A DNA stretch of 54,956 nucleotides from Actinomycetota bacterium (GTDB lineage: Bacteria > Actinomycetota > Coriobacteriia > Anaerosomatales > Anaerosomataceae). The stretch spans positions 1 through 54,956 of the forward strand of contig WSXY01000012.1 in NCBI GenBank assembly GCA_009773565.1, given 5' to 3'. Below the pieces are notes generated by a model, which searched no databases, was not told the DNA's origin, and saw nothing but the letters and a program-made list of their open reading frames with translations. Position numbers and translations under genes: made by a program. This document shows positions 16,926 through 25,900 of this stretch, piece after piece (positions within the stretch are counted from its first letter, which is position 1; each line of letters opens with the position of its first letter).

Positions 16926-16975
16926 GGATGCCCCGTCTGCGCTAGACCCATCTTTGACCAGTCTGGAACTCGCCC

Positions 16976-17004
16976 TTGCCACCCTGCTATGCCGTTGGTA
17001 GACT
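16976..17004 (+). promoter_or_regulatory. Sigma-70-type promoter for tRNA-Gly
   Basis: TTGCCA at 16976-16981 and TAGACT at 16999-17004 are separated by 17 bp. The tRNA begins 11 bp after the -10 box. Confidence 0.7.
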
Positions 17005-17015
17005 ACCCCTTGCGC

Positions 17016-17091
17016 GCGGACGTGGCTCAGTTGGTAGAGCACAACCTTGCCAAGGTTGGGGTCGCCGGTTCGAATCCGGTCGTCCGCTCCA
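17016..17091 (+). tRNA. tRNA-Gly (GCC)
   Basis: 76 nt including encoded CCA. Acceptor GCGGACG/CGTCCGC; anticodon stem CAACC/GGTTG with loop TTGCCAA, giving GCC; T arm GCCGG-TTCGAAT-CCGGT with a G-T closing pair. Confidence 0.95.
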
Positions 17092-17103
17092 TAGCACTCC
17101 CCG

Positions 17104-17148
17104 GAAGGTTGGTCCGAGGCTCACATAAGCCCGTCGGGGCCGACCTTC
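17104..17148 (+). terminator. Hairpin between tRNA-Gly and tRNA-Cys
   Basis: A 12-bp stem with two G-T pairs (GAAGGTTGGTCC with GGGGCCGACCTTC) follows tRNA-Gly by 12 nt. It is a weak or partial terminator, or a processing signal if the two tRNAs share a transcript. Confidence 0.45.
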
Positions 17149-17182
17149 TGTATTGAAAGCGGGAGCACTGCTCCCCCCAGAC

Positions 17183-17256
17183 GGCGACGTCGCCAAGTGG
17201 CAAGGCAGAGGCCTGCAAAGCCTTTATCCCCGGTTCGAATCCGGGCGTCGCCTCCA
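17183..17256 (+). tRNA. tRNA-Cys (GCA)
   Basis: 74 nt including encoded CCA. Acceptor GGCGACG/CGTCGCC; anticodon loop CTGCAAA (GCA) on stem GAGGC/GCCTT; T arm CCCGG-TTCGAAT-CCGGG. Confidence 0.94.
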
Positions 17257-17264
17257 GAGACGAG

Positions 17265-17306
17265 AACGGCCCCCTTCGCTTGATGCGACGGGGGCCGTTT
17301 CTTTTC
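17265..17306 (+). terminator. Intrinsic terminator after tRNA-Cys
   Basis: A 10-bp stem (AACGGCCCCC / GGGGGCCGTT) with a 15-nt loop is followed by TTCTTTT, a classic Rho-independent structure. Confidence 0.85.
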
Positions 17307-17337
17307 CACCGAGTTGCTCTGGTCAACCGCTCGGTGG
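17306..17337. repeat. Inverted repeat after the tRNA terminator
   Basis: CCACCGAG and CTCGGTGG form 8-bp arms around a 16-nt interior that contains a further TTG/CAA pair. It begins at the end of the tRNA-Cys terminator. It could be a second hairpin or a protein-binding palindrome; no gene flanks it directly. Confidence 0.45.
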
Positions 17338-17427
17338 TGCATGCGGTGAGGGTCACGCAAGTCGAGGGGGGCGCCTCGCGCGGCCGCATGCAGGGGGTGG
17401 GGTGGAACGAAGGACGTCTAGAGGGGA

Positions 17428-17580
17428 CTAGACGCCGTACTTCACCTGAATCTGCTTGGCCTGCTCGAGGCGATAAAGACCGCGCTCAAGATCCTCAAGG
17501 TTCGGGATGTTGTCGATCGCCCACTTGAGAATCTCACGGGGAACGAGAGGATAGCGCTCGCGCGCCTGCGCCAGGGTCAT
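17428..17580 (-). CDS. Small helical protein of unknown function (50 aa)
   Basis: ATG at 17580 with AAGGAG 7 nt upstream, and TAG at 17428-17430. The product begins MTLAQARERYPLVPREILKW and ends QAKQIQVKYGV. It is predicted mostly helical and amphipathic, with a balanced charge, and has no cysteine or transmembrane segment. Codon use looks like that of a real gene (G/C at third positions). It lies downstream of ubiX in the same direction, with 116 bp between. No family is recognised; it could be a small regulator or adaptor. Confidence 0.65.
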   Translation of the reverse strand: MTLAQARERYPLVPREILKWAIDNIPNLEDLERGLYRLEQAKQIQVKYGV

Positions 17581-17592
17581 GGCTTTCTCCTT

Positions 17593-17610
17593 CTACGACT
17601 ACGACTACGA
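17593..17610. repeat. Hexanucleotide tandem repeat (CTACGA)3
   Basis: Three perfect copies, followed by a CTG-rich tract (CTGCTGCTGCGA), sit immediately upstream of the Shine-Dalgarno sequence of the 50-residue protein gene. Slippage could change the leader length of that small gene. Confidence 0.7.
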
Positions 17611-17696
17611 CTGCTGCTGCGACTGTGGTGTGATGAAGGACCCTTGCTACTGTGAAGATTGTGCTCCCGGATGCGTGGCAACGTCAAGCGCTGACG

Positions 17697-18293
17697 CTAC
17701 TCCCGCCATCTCGGATAGAGCTCATGCGTAACGCCCAGAACGTCCAGGGCTTTGCCAACGACGAAGTTCACCTGATCATCGAGCGTCTCCGGCCGCTGAT
17801 AGAATGCCGGCATCGCCGGGACGATGATCGCTCCCGCCTCGGCAAGCGCGGTGAGGTTGCGGAGGTGGATGAGGTTCAGCGGTGTTTCTCTCGGAACGAG
17901 CACGAGGGGTCTGCGCTCCTTGAGAGCGACATCGGCGGCCCGCTCGGCAAGGTCGGAAGCAAGCCCTGAGGCGATCGAACCAATGAAGCCCATGGAGGCC
18001 GGAATGACGATGACACCGTCAACGGGGCTTGAGCCAGATGCGACAGCGTCGAACAGGTCGTCGTTGTGAACGACACGAAGCGGCGCATCGGGCGGGAGTT
18101 CCAGGAAGCGCAACACCGTCTCCTTCGCCGAGGTCTCCGGTAGACGGAAGCCCATCTCGTACGCCATGACTTCGGCGCCCGTTGGTGTCGCGACAAGCGA
18201 CACGGTATGCCCGCTCACGAGCAACTGCTCAACGGCGCGCATACCGTATGCGGAGCCCGAGGCTCCGGTGATGACAACTACAAAGTGCTTCAC
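17697..18293 (-). CDS. ubiX: UbiX-type flavin prenyltransferase
   Basis: Makes prenylated FMN, the cofactor required by UbiD decarboxylases. 198 residues from the GTG at 18293, beginning VKHFVVVITGASGSAYGMRA, where GASGSAYG is the flavin-binding motif. Further family segments are VIPASMGFIGSIASG, LVLVPRETPLNLIHLRNL and the C-terminal PAFYQRPETLDDQVNF. The GTG is preferred because AAGGGA lies 6 nt upstream and the N-terminus then aligns with the family; an ATG two codons earlier overlaps that site. It follows ubiA by 13 nt. Confidence 0.93.
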   Translation of the reverse strand: MKHFVVVITGASGSAYGMRAVEQLLVSGHTVSLVATPTGAEVMAYEMGFRLPETSAKETVLRFLELPPDAPLRVVHNDDLFDAVASGSSPVDGVIVIPASMGFIGSIASGLASDLAERAADVALKERRPLVLVPRETPLNLIHLRNLTALAEAGAIIVPAMPAFYQRPETLDDQVNFVVGKALDVLGVTHELYPRWRE

Positions 18294-18306
18294 GAGCATT
18301 CCCTTC

Positions 18307-19230
18307 TCAGGCGAGCAGCCGGTCTGCGAGAGCCCCGACCAAGACGATGACGGCAATCACACCATTGACGGTGAAGAACGCGGCGTTCACACGGGAGAGG
18401 TCGTCAACCTTCACGATGCTGTTCTCATACCACAGTAAGGCCGCGGCCACACCGACCCCGACAAACCAGAACGCTCCGGCACCGATCAGTATGCCGCCAA
18501 CGCCCAGGAGCAGAACGGTCGCCACGTGTGCGACGCGCGTCTGCATGAGCGCTGCGGGGATGCCGATATCGGCGGGCATCGAGTGTATCTTGTCTCGCAC
18601 ATCGCACTCGATGTCCTGGGTCGCGTAGATGATGTCAAAGCCTGCTGTCCACAGGAGCACAGCGGCACCGATAATCCAGGGTCCGGGCATCCCTATCGGA
18701 GCGCCTACAGCGACCCAGCCCGCCACAGGGGCAAGGCCAAGGCACAATCCCAACCAGTAGTGGCACAGCGGCGTAAAGCGCTTCATGTAGGGATACGCGA
18801 GAAACGCCGCGAGTGGAATCGGCCACAGCCAACGTGTGATAGGGGCAAGTCGAAACACGGCATGCAGGTACGCTCCAAGCATGAACGCCGCGAAGAGCCA
18901 CAGCTCCCAGGCCTTGATGAGTCCGGCAGGGATCGCACGGCCGGCCGTGCGGGGATTGCGAGCGTCGATCTCTTTGTCGACCGCCCGGTTCACCACAAAG
19001 GCGAACGCGCGGGCCCCGACCATGGCGACCGCGATCCACAGGATCGCCGCAGGCGTCGGCCAGCCGCCTCCTGCACCACCCATCCGTCCCACCAGGGCAG
19101 CGCCGTAGAGTGCGCCGATGAATGCGTACGGCAGTGCGAAGATGCTGTGCTCGAACTTCACGAGCTCAAGCAACACCCTGATCTTGCCGGGTTTCACGGG
19201 CACGGGAGTCGCATCGGTCGCAGTGCTCAC
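18307..19230 (-). CDS. ubiA: UbiA-family prenyltransferase (4-hydroxybenzoate/menaquinone type)
   Basis: 307 residues of an intramembrane aromatic prenyltransferase with about eight to nine hydrophobic helices. The first metal/diphosphate motif is NRAVDKEIDARNPRTAGR and the second DIIYATQDIECDVRD, both in the form seen in UbiA/MqnP proteins. It attaches the polyprenyl tail to an aromatic quinone precursor. The GTG at 19230 overlaps the ubiD stop (GTGA). With ubiX and ubiD beside it, quinone (probably menaquinone) synthesis is the natural context; the precise aromatic substrate is inferred. Confidence 0.92.
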   Translation of the reverse strand: MSTATDATPVPVKPGKIRVLLELVKFEHSIFALPYAFIGALYGAALVGRMGGAGGGWPTPAAILWIAVAMVGARAFAFVVNRAVDKEIDARNPRTAGRAIPAGLIKAWELWLFAAFMLGAYLHAVFRLAPITRWLWPIPLAAFLAYPYMKRFTPLCHYWLGLCLGLAPVAGWVAVGAPIGMPGPWIIGAAVLLWTAGFDIIYATQDIECDVRDKIHSMPADIGIPAALMQTRVAHVATVLLLGVGGILIGAGAFWFVGVGVAAALLWYENSIVKVDDLSRVNAAFFTVNGVIAVIVLVGALADRLLA

Positions 19231-20711
19231 AGACCGAGTTCGCCCCACATCGAATCCACGCGCTGTTTGACCTCGGGCGACATCTCGAGGGCATCCGGCC
19301 ATCCGCGGTCATGACCCTCGTTCGCCAGCGGCTTCGTCGCGTCGATGCCCATCTTGTAACCGAAACTCTCCATCGTGCTCGAATGATCGAGACGATCGAG
19401 CGGTCCCTTCGAAATGAGGATGTCCCTGCTGGGATCGACGTTGTTGAAACAGCGCCATGCCACCTGCGAGTAGTCATGGCAGTCCACGTCCGCATCGACC
19501 ACGATGACGAACTTGGTGAACATCATCTGTCCCATCGACCACGCGAAGTTCATGACGCGAAACGCCTGACCGGCGAATTCCTTCTTGATCTGGAAGATCG
19601 CACAGTTGTGGAAGACGCCTTCCAGCGGCAGGTCGTAATCGAGCACCTCGGGCATCATCGCCTTCACGATCGGCAGGAACAGCCGCTCGGTCGCCTTCCC
19701 GAGGTAGCAGTCCTCCATCGGCGGGCGACCGACGATCGTCGCGGGATAGATAGCGTCCTTGCGCATGGTGATCGCCTCGACATGGAAGACCGGGAAGTCA
19801 TCGGCAAGCGAGTAGTACCCCGTGTGATCGCCGAACGGACCTTCCCAGCGCGTCTCCCCTGCCTCGACGTACCCTTCTAGCACGATCTCGGCGTGCGCGG
19901 GAACGAGCAGGTCGTTGGTGATGCACTTCACGACCTCGACAGCCTCGCCGCGCACGATGCCCGAGAAGAGGTACTCGTCGATGATCGGCGGAACAGGTGC
20001 CGTGGCCGAGAAGATCGTCACTGGGTCCGCACCAAGGGCGACCGAGACCGGCACGCGCTTCACGCCCGCTGCGAACTGCTCGCGCATGTTCTTGGCGCCG
20101 TCGTGATGCTCATGGATGTGCATGCCGGTCGTGTTCTTGTCGAAGATCTGCAGACGGTACATGCCGAGGTTCAGCTTGCCCTTGAGGTTTGCCGTGACGA
20201 CCAGCGGAAGCGTGATGAAGCGACCGCCGTCCTCAGGCCACGTTTTGAGCACCGGCAGGATACCGAGGTCGACCTCGTCGCCTCGCAGGATGACTTCCTG
20301 GACTGGCGCCTTCTTGACTTCCTTCGCACCGGCGCCGGCCAAGTCCTTGAGACCGAGCAGGGCGTCAAGCTTGCCCTTCATCGAGGCGGGCATGTCCAGG
20401 GGCAGCAGGTCCATCAGCCGCTTCCCGACAGCATCGAGGTCTTTCCAGGTGCCCGTCTCGGCGTCCACGCCCATAGCCCAGGCCATGCGATCGTACGAAC
20501 CGAAGAGGTTGATCGCGACGGGCATCGTATACGAGCGTCCCGTCTCGCGGTCGACGGGCTTCTCGAACACCAGCCCGGGGCCATGCTTCTTGCTGACTCG
20601 ATCGGTAACCTCACCGATCTCCAGCACCGGATCGAGCTCCGCGCTCACGCGCGAGAGCTGTCCCCGACTCTCCAGTAATGCCATGAACTCTCGCAGATCC
20701 TTGATCGCCAC
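19227..20711 (-). CDS. ubiD: UbiD-family prenyl-FMN-dependent decarboxylase
   Basis: 494 residues. The family signatures are present: FEKPVDRETGRSYTMPVAIN, the central EIVLEGYVEAGETRWEGPFG with DHTGYYS, and GRPPMEDCYLGKATERLFLP. UbiD enzymes decarboxylate aromatic or alpha,beta-unsaturated acids using the cofactor made by UbiX. The neighbouring UbiA argues for decarboxylation of a quinone intermediate. The GTG start has TAAGGAGG upstream, the sequence itself overlapping the stop codon of the HAD gene. Confidence 0.93.
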   Translation of the reverse strand: MAIKDLREFMALLESRGQLSRVSAELDPVLEIGEVTDRVSKKHGPGLVFEKPVDRETGRSYTMPVAINLFGSYDRMAWAMGVDAETGTWKDLDAVGKRLMDLLPLDMPASMKGKLDALLGLKDLAGAGAKEVKKAPVQEVILRGDEVDLGILPVLKTWPEDGGRFITLPLVVTANLKGKLNLGMYRLQIFDKNTTGMHIHEHHDGAKNMREQFAAGVKRVPVSVALGADPVTIFSATAPVPPIIDEYLFSGIVRGEAVEVVKCITNDLLVPAHAEIVLEGYVEAGETRWEGPFGDHTGYYSLADDFPVFHVEAITMRKDAIYPATIVGRPPMEDCYLGKATERLFLPIVKAMMPEVLDYDLPLEGVFHNCAIFQIKKEFAGQAFRVMNFAWSMGQMMFTKFVIVVDADVDCHDYSQVAWRCFNNVDPSRDILISKGPLDRLDHSSTMESFGYKMGIDATKPLANEGHDRGWPDALEMSPEVKQRVDSMWGELGL

Positions 20712-20720
20712 TGATCCTCC

Positions 20721-21428
20721 TTAGTCCAGCCCGAGAGCTGCCTCGAGCTGTTCGAAATCATAAATCGGTTGAGGACCTACAGGTAGCGCCTCGGTTCCAT
20801 GGCGATCGACGAGGACCGCATCCATGCCCGCGGCCCGCGCTCCAAGAATATCGGAGTAATGATGATCGCCGACATGCGCTGCATCTTCAGGTGCTACACC
20901 AACACGCCAACACGCGAGTTCGAAGATGCGCGGATCGGGTTTTCGCATACCAACATCTGACGAAGACACGATCGTGTCAAAACGCGTAGCCAATCCCATC
21001 TTCGCTAGAAGGCCCTGAAGCCTACCGTCCCAGTTCGAAATGACACCAGTGGCGATACCCCGTGCTCGCAGACGATCAAGTGCCGGCGCAACGTCATCAT
21101 ACGCCCGCCACCGCTCGGCCTTGCCAAACTCGTCGTAGACGCGGCGCGCGATAACGGCGGCCTCGGTCTCGATCCCGAGCTTACGGCAGAGCAGCGAGTA
21201 CATCCCGACCCAGACAGACGAGGTCTCTTCCTCGTTCGTCCAGAAGGTGTCATCGGCACGGTACTGGTCCTCGTAATACGCGTCCACGAGCGGCATGAGC
21301 TCATCGATTGCCGAGAGGTCACGCGTATGCCCCGCCGCCGACAGAACCTCCCGGCAGACTTCGGACACGCTCGGGTACGGGAAGACCAGCGTATTGCCGA
21401 CATCGAAGAAGACTGCTTGTAGCGTCAT
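20721..21428 (-). CDS. HAD-superfamily hydrolase
   Basis: 235 residues with motif I FFDVGNTLVFPY, motif II VISNWDGRL, motif III lysine in KPDPRIFELA and motif IV HVGDHHYSDILGARAAGM. The second aspartate of motif I (DxD) is replaced by glycine-asparagine (DVGNT), the form seen in HDHD3-like members. That leaves the phosphatase substrate uncertain. It sits between the nitroreductase and ubiD genes, overlapping the former by ATGA. A phosphatase step in a quinone or cofactor route is possible but not shown. Confidence 0.88.
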   Translation of the reverse strand: MTLQAVFFDVGNTLVFPYPSVSEVCREVLSAAGHTRDLSAIDELMPLVDAYYEDQYRADDTFWTNEEETSSVWVGMYSLLCRKLGIETEAAVIARRVYDEFGKAERWRAYDDVAPALDRLRARGIATGVISNWDGRLQGLLAKMGLATRFDTIVSSSDVGMRKPDPRIFELACWRVGVAPEDAAHVGDHHYSDILGARAAGMDAVLVDRHGTEALPVGPQPIYDFEQLEAALGLD

Positions 21429-21994
21429 TTGGCGAGAAAGGTCACCACGTCGTGCCTGCGGGCCCTGGGAGTCGGCGTTTCATCGGGGTGACCGACGATG
21501 AGAAGCGAGGCGATCTCACGCTCTGCGGGAATGCCAAAGACGTTAACGAGCCGATCAACGATCCACAAGGGCGCCGAAACACTGCATGCGCCCAGGCCTT
21601 CATCGACCGCTGCGAGCATGAAGTTCTGAATCGCTGCCCCAACGCTGATGTAGTCATGAGCACGCTGAGATGCGTCCTCGGAGGCAGGGACGGAGATTGC
21701 GATCACGACCGGAGCCTTACCTAAGTCCATATAGAACCGCGCGGCCATGTCGAGATCCTCTTTGCTCAGAACATCCATGTACTCCTGGAGATATTGTGTG
21801 GTAAGCGCCATCGTCTCGACCACATCATGGCGGGCATCGCCCATCGCGACATGGAAGTGCCAGGGCTGGCTATTGTGCGCTGAAGGGGCAAGGGTTGCGG
21901 CTTCCACGAGACGCAGCACCGTGTCGACATCCACCGGAGTGCCGTCGTAGACACGAGTGGAGTGTCGGGCGCGCATCGCTTCAAGCATCTCCAT
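21425..21994 (-). CDS. Nitroreductase-family flavoprotein
   Basis: 189 residues from the ATG at 21994, which has AAAGGGG upstream. The FMN-binding start is RHSTRVYDGTPVD, followed by AATLAPSAHNSQPWHFHV and, near the C-terminus, GAAIQNFMLAAVDEGLGACS. The predicted activity is NAD(P)H-dependent reduction using FMN. As the first gene of the quinone operon it may act on a quinone-like substrate; that is inference. In-frame starts upstream at 22024 lack a well-spaced ribosome binding site. Confidence 0.88.
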   Translation of the reverse strand: MEMLEAMRARHSTRVYDGTPVDVDTVLRLVEAATLAPSAHNSQPWHFHVAMGDARHDVVETMALTTQYLQEYMDVLSKEDLDMAARFYMDLGKAPVVIAISVPASEDASQRAHDYISVGAAIQNFMLAAVDEGLGACSVSAPLWIVDRLVNVFGIPAEREIASLLIVGHPDETPTPRARRHDVVTFLAK

Positions 21995-22103
21995 CGAGAC
22001 CCCTTTACTGAGACGTTCGGTCATACCCCCGGCGACGCGAACAGCAGGAACCGCGTCCCTGCCAGTTTACCCTTTGGGCCCCCAGAAGGCACGTCACCGA
22101 CGG

Positions 22104-22886
22104 CTAGGCGTGTATCGGCGCGATGTGCTTGACGAGCGTCACCGCGGTCCCACCGTCCGGGCACGAGGCGAACTCGACCGTGTCCATGAGGGCACGCATG
22201 AATATGACGCCTCGGCCAGACGATGCGTACAGATCATCACTCGATAATGTCGAGCCATCGAACCCGTCGCCAGTATCAGTGATCTTGATTGAGACGCAAT
22301 CCTCGTATGCGGCAACTTCAATACTGATGTCATCCGAGGCGCCGCCCGGGGAACCATGCCGAATCGCATTGGCGAGCGCTTCCCCGACTGCAACGCGGAT
22401 ATCAAACATGGCAGCCTCAGAAATGCCGAGCGAACCGAGCATCATACACACGCCCGTGCGTACTTCAGCTAGCGTTGCCGCGGACGCTGGCAGGACCATC
22501 TCTTCTCGCCACAGAGGAGATAACGTAGTGTCGCCCCGGTCGAGCCCCGAAAGGGCGGAAATGACATCGATTGAAGCAGCAATCGTCGGAGCCGCCCCCA
22601 CGAGCCCCGAGAGTTCGAGAACGCGGCTCACATTGCCGTCGGCACCAGCGAGTACAAGCTTGCCCTCCAGCGGAACGAGCTGACGATCCAGCCACACGAG
22701 CAGGCTGAACGAGGAGCTGTCGGCGTATGAGACCCTCGACAGGTCGAGAACGACGTTTGCGCAACCGCGCTTGAGCGCTGTCATGATGCTCTCCCGGACC
22801 CGCGGCACGCTCTGCAGGTCGAGTTCTCCATCCATTCTGACAACGCATGCTCGCGCTTCGTCACGGTATTCGATGTCGATGTTCAC
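22104..22886 (-). CDS. STAS domain fused to an RsbW-like HATPase
   Basis: 260 residues. The N-terminal STAS domain (about 1-110) has VVLDLSRVSYADSSSFSLLV, with serines at the position phosphorylated in SpoIIAA/RsbV proteins. The C-terminal half is a GHKL ATPase of the anti-sigma/RsbW type with DIRVAVGEALANAIRHG (N box), ITDTGDGFD (G1) and SGRGVIFMRALMD (G2). Normally these are separate partners, an antagonist and a kinase. Here they share a chain. The gene follows a SpoIIE-type phosphatase gene by 54 bp, so the fused protein is a likely substrate. No cognate sigma factor is nearby. Confidence 0.88.
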   Translation of the reverse strand: MNIDIEYRDEARACVVRMDGELDLQSVPRVRESIMTALKRGCANVVLDLSRVSYADSSSFSLLVWLDRQLVPLEGKLVLAGADGNVSRVLELSGLVGAAPTIAASIDVISALSGLDRGDTTLSPLWREEMVLPASAATLAEVRTGVCMMLGSLGISEAAMFDIRVAVGEALANAIRHGSPGGASDDISIEVAAYEDCVSIKITDTGDGFDGSTLSSDDLYASSGRGVIFMRALMDTVEFASCPDGGTAVTLVKHIAPIHA

Positions 22887-22940
22887 GATACGGGACTCCT
22901 ATGAGTCATATGTCGTGCGTAGTCCTGACTTTCCCCGGCC

Positions 22941-25900
22941 TCACTCGCACATAACACTCCCGGAGGAATCACTCTCGACATCAGGCCTGCGAACCACAAG
23001 GATTGCGGCATCGTCACGGAGTTCGCCCGCTGCGAATCGCTGCACCGCCGCAAGCAGCCGATCCGTCACGGCCGCCGCCGATCCACCTTGGCGTAATGCG
23101 CGCCTGACTCGACCTTCGCCAAAGAAGTGCCCCTTAACGCGAGCCTCGGTAACGCCGTCAGTGTAGAGCATCAGTGTAGAGCCAGGAGCGACCACGAGCC
23201 GAGACTCGCCGAAATCGGCCGACATCACGGCCCCGAGCAGAGCACCGGTCGTCTCGAGCCGGAGAATCTCGCCACAGGGCGTCAGCACCATAGCCGGCGG
23301 GTGACCGCCATTGGCCCAGGTCAACTGCCCATCCGAAATTGTAAGTGTACCGAGCCACAACGTCACAATGTCTGATGGGTCCCCGGACTCTACAAGCAGG
23401 CGGTTGAGCTCGGCCAATACCGGGCCGGGAGTCGCGCCAGCCGCAATCATGCCACGGATAAGGTACTTGATCATCGACGTCTTCGTAGCCGCCTCGACAC
23501 CCTTGCCACAGACGTCGCCGATTGCCATGACAAGGCGACCGTCCGGCGCGACAAAGAGATCGTAGTAGTCCCCGCCAATCTCCAGCTCACTGCCCGCAGG
23601 GACATAAGCACTCGATGCGTCGATTCCCTCGATGAGGGGAAGCTCCGTCGGAAGAATGCTCTCCTGAAGCACCGTAGCCACATGGTGCTCCCGGCTGAAG
23701 AGATTCGCCGTATCGATTGCCAGGGCCGCCTGTGAGCCAAAAGTGCGCAGAAGATCAAGATCCTCGGCTGTGAAAGCATCCGCGCTACGCCCGAAAAGCG
23801 CGAGAACACCGAGGGAGCGACCCCGGGCCAGGAGCGGCACGAAGATAGCAGACTCGAGTCCCTGGGAGACGGCGGCTGCGGCAAGGCGGGACTCAAGATC
23901 CCGAAGTGTGGCAATCCGCTCGGGCTCCTTTGTCGAGTACACTCTGCCCGGAATATCGACGCCGGGGGGAAACACCATCTCAAGCATTTCGGGATGCAGA
24001 ATGCCGCGCGCCATGGGAACACTCATGAACTTCTTGTCCCGCTCGTAGGTCATCAACATGACCGCATCAGCCGAGAGTATCTTCTGGACGACATCAAGCA
24101 CCCGATTGAGCACGACCTTGCTCTGTAGCGACGAGCTGACCGCCTGCGATATCCGGAAGATGGTCTCCAGGTTATCTGCACGGTTTCGCGCCTGCTCGAA
24201 GAGACAGGCTACATCGAGCGCCAGTCCAACCTGCTTCCCAATCGTATCCGCGATCGCGAGTCCGTAGCTGCCGCGCGCGAATGGGTTCGTGTGATCTCCG
24301 AGCACGATCAATCCGGCGATATCGGAGCCCTGGTGGAGCGGCGTCACCAGCAAATAGCGTGCGTCGAATGCAGCCGCGAACGCTAAGAGCCCGGCATCAA
24401 TCAGAGTGTCGTGAAGTACCGGCCGCGCAGAAGAGTCAGCCGCATGCAGTGCCCAGCTCTCCAGGAGACGCGATTCAAGCACCGGGTCATTGGGAGGCTT
24501 CGATCCGAGTGCGCCAGGGACCGACAGGGCAACGAAGACCGTGCTCATTCCAAGCGCATCTGCCTCGACGGCCGCCACTTCCTCAATAGCAGCACGCAGG
24601 TCCTCCGGGCCACTCAAGAGCTCAGCGGTTCGTCGAAGCACCTCGGCCTCGCGACGGGAACGGCGTTCCTCGGCAAACAATCGGGCGTTATCGAGCGCAA
24701 CGGATGCCTGCGCCGCGAAGGAACGCATCATGTCGATTTCAGCGGCGGCAAACGTACGCCCATCCTCACACACAACGATAACGGCACCGAGAACTTCAGT
24801 GCCCTTGACGAAGGCGGCAGAAAGCCCTGACATGCCCTCAATGCCGTGTAGCGCGATGACCGTATCATCCGATGCGCTACCGTCGAAGACCTCGACATCC
24901 CGGTTCTCGAGCGTGCGGCTAATCAACTCGGATGTGCTTACCTCAACGACCTGCTCCTGGTGATCGGAGAGCGACCCGATTGCACGAACGAGCCGCAGGT
25001 TCATGCAATCATCGTCGATGAGCAGCACGCCCACGTTCTGGGCGTTCAGCATATGAGCGAGCGAGGAAACGATACCGTCAAGAACCTCATCGCGATCGGC
25101 CGACCGCGCCAGGAGTTGCGACATGTCATGCATCCGCCTCAGCCTGTCAGCAACCGAGTTGAAGGACTCAATCAGACGACCCACCTCGTCACGCCGACCG
25201 ACTGCAAGCGGTTCCAGGAGCGCGCCCGACGCGGCCGCGCGCGCATGAGCATCGAGTAGCCGCAGCGGCCTCACAAGCAAGCCGACACCAACGACAGCAA
25301 CGATGGCAACGAAGAGTGCGGATACTCCCCAGGCGAAGATGGCTGGCCGTAGAGCAAGCCAGGTCTCCCAAGCGACGAAGTCGGCGGGCTCGACTACCAC
25401 ACACCGCCAACCGATTCCGGGAACGTCGGCAATCTGCTGGTAGACACCTTTGAATTCAACGGTCTCCTTAACTGTGATCTGGACCGCGCCAGGCGTCGCC
25501 GCAGCTCCGTCGGCATACGAGACAAGCCCGTTTCGATACGCATCGGGATCACCTGCAGCGAAGAGGATCACTCCGGATTCGTCGACCAGAAACGCCGTGG
25601 GCTGCTCTTCTGACAACGCAAGCTGACGCAGCGCGCTGTCGATGAAGGCTGTACGCACCTCACCGAGGAGGATCCTTTCCTCTCCGCCCGCAGTCCGTAG
25701 GCGAACAGCAAACCACAGGGTGCCACCCCTGCCGCCGTGCGTCGCGAGCCAGTTGAACTCGCCGACCAGAGTTGCTTCCGAAGCGAGAAGGGACCTCTCC
25801 ACGTCAGTAGGCCCGATTCCCGCGGGGTACTCGCTGAGAATCTCTCCGTCGGAACGTATGACGACGATTCCACGGAGATACTCAGCGTTGCTCGCAAAAG

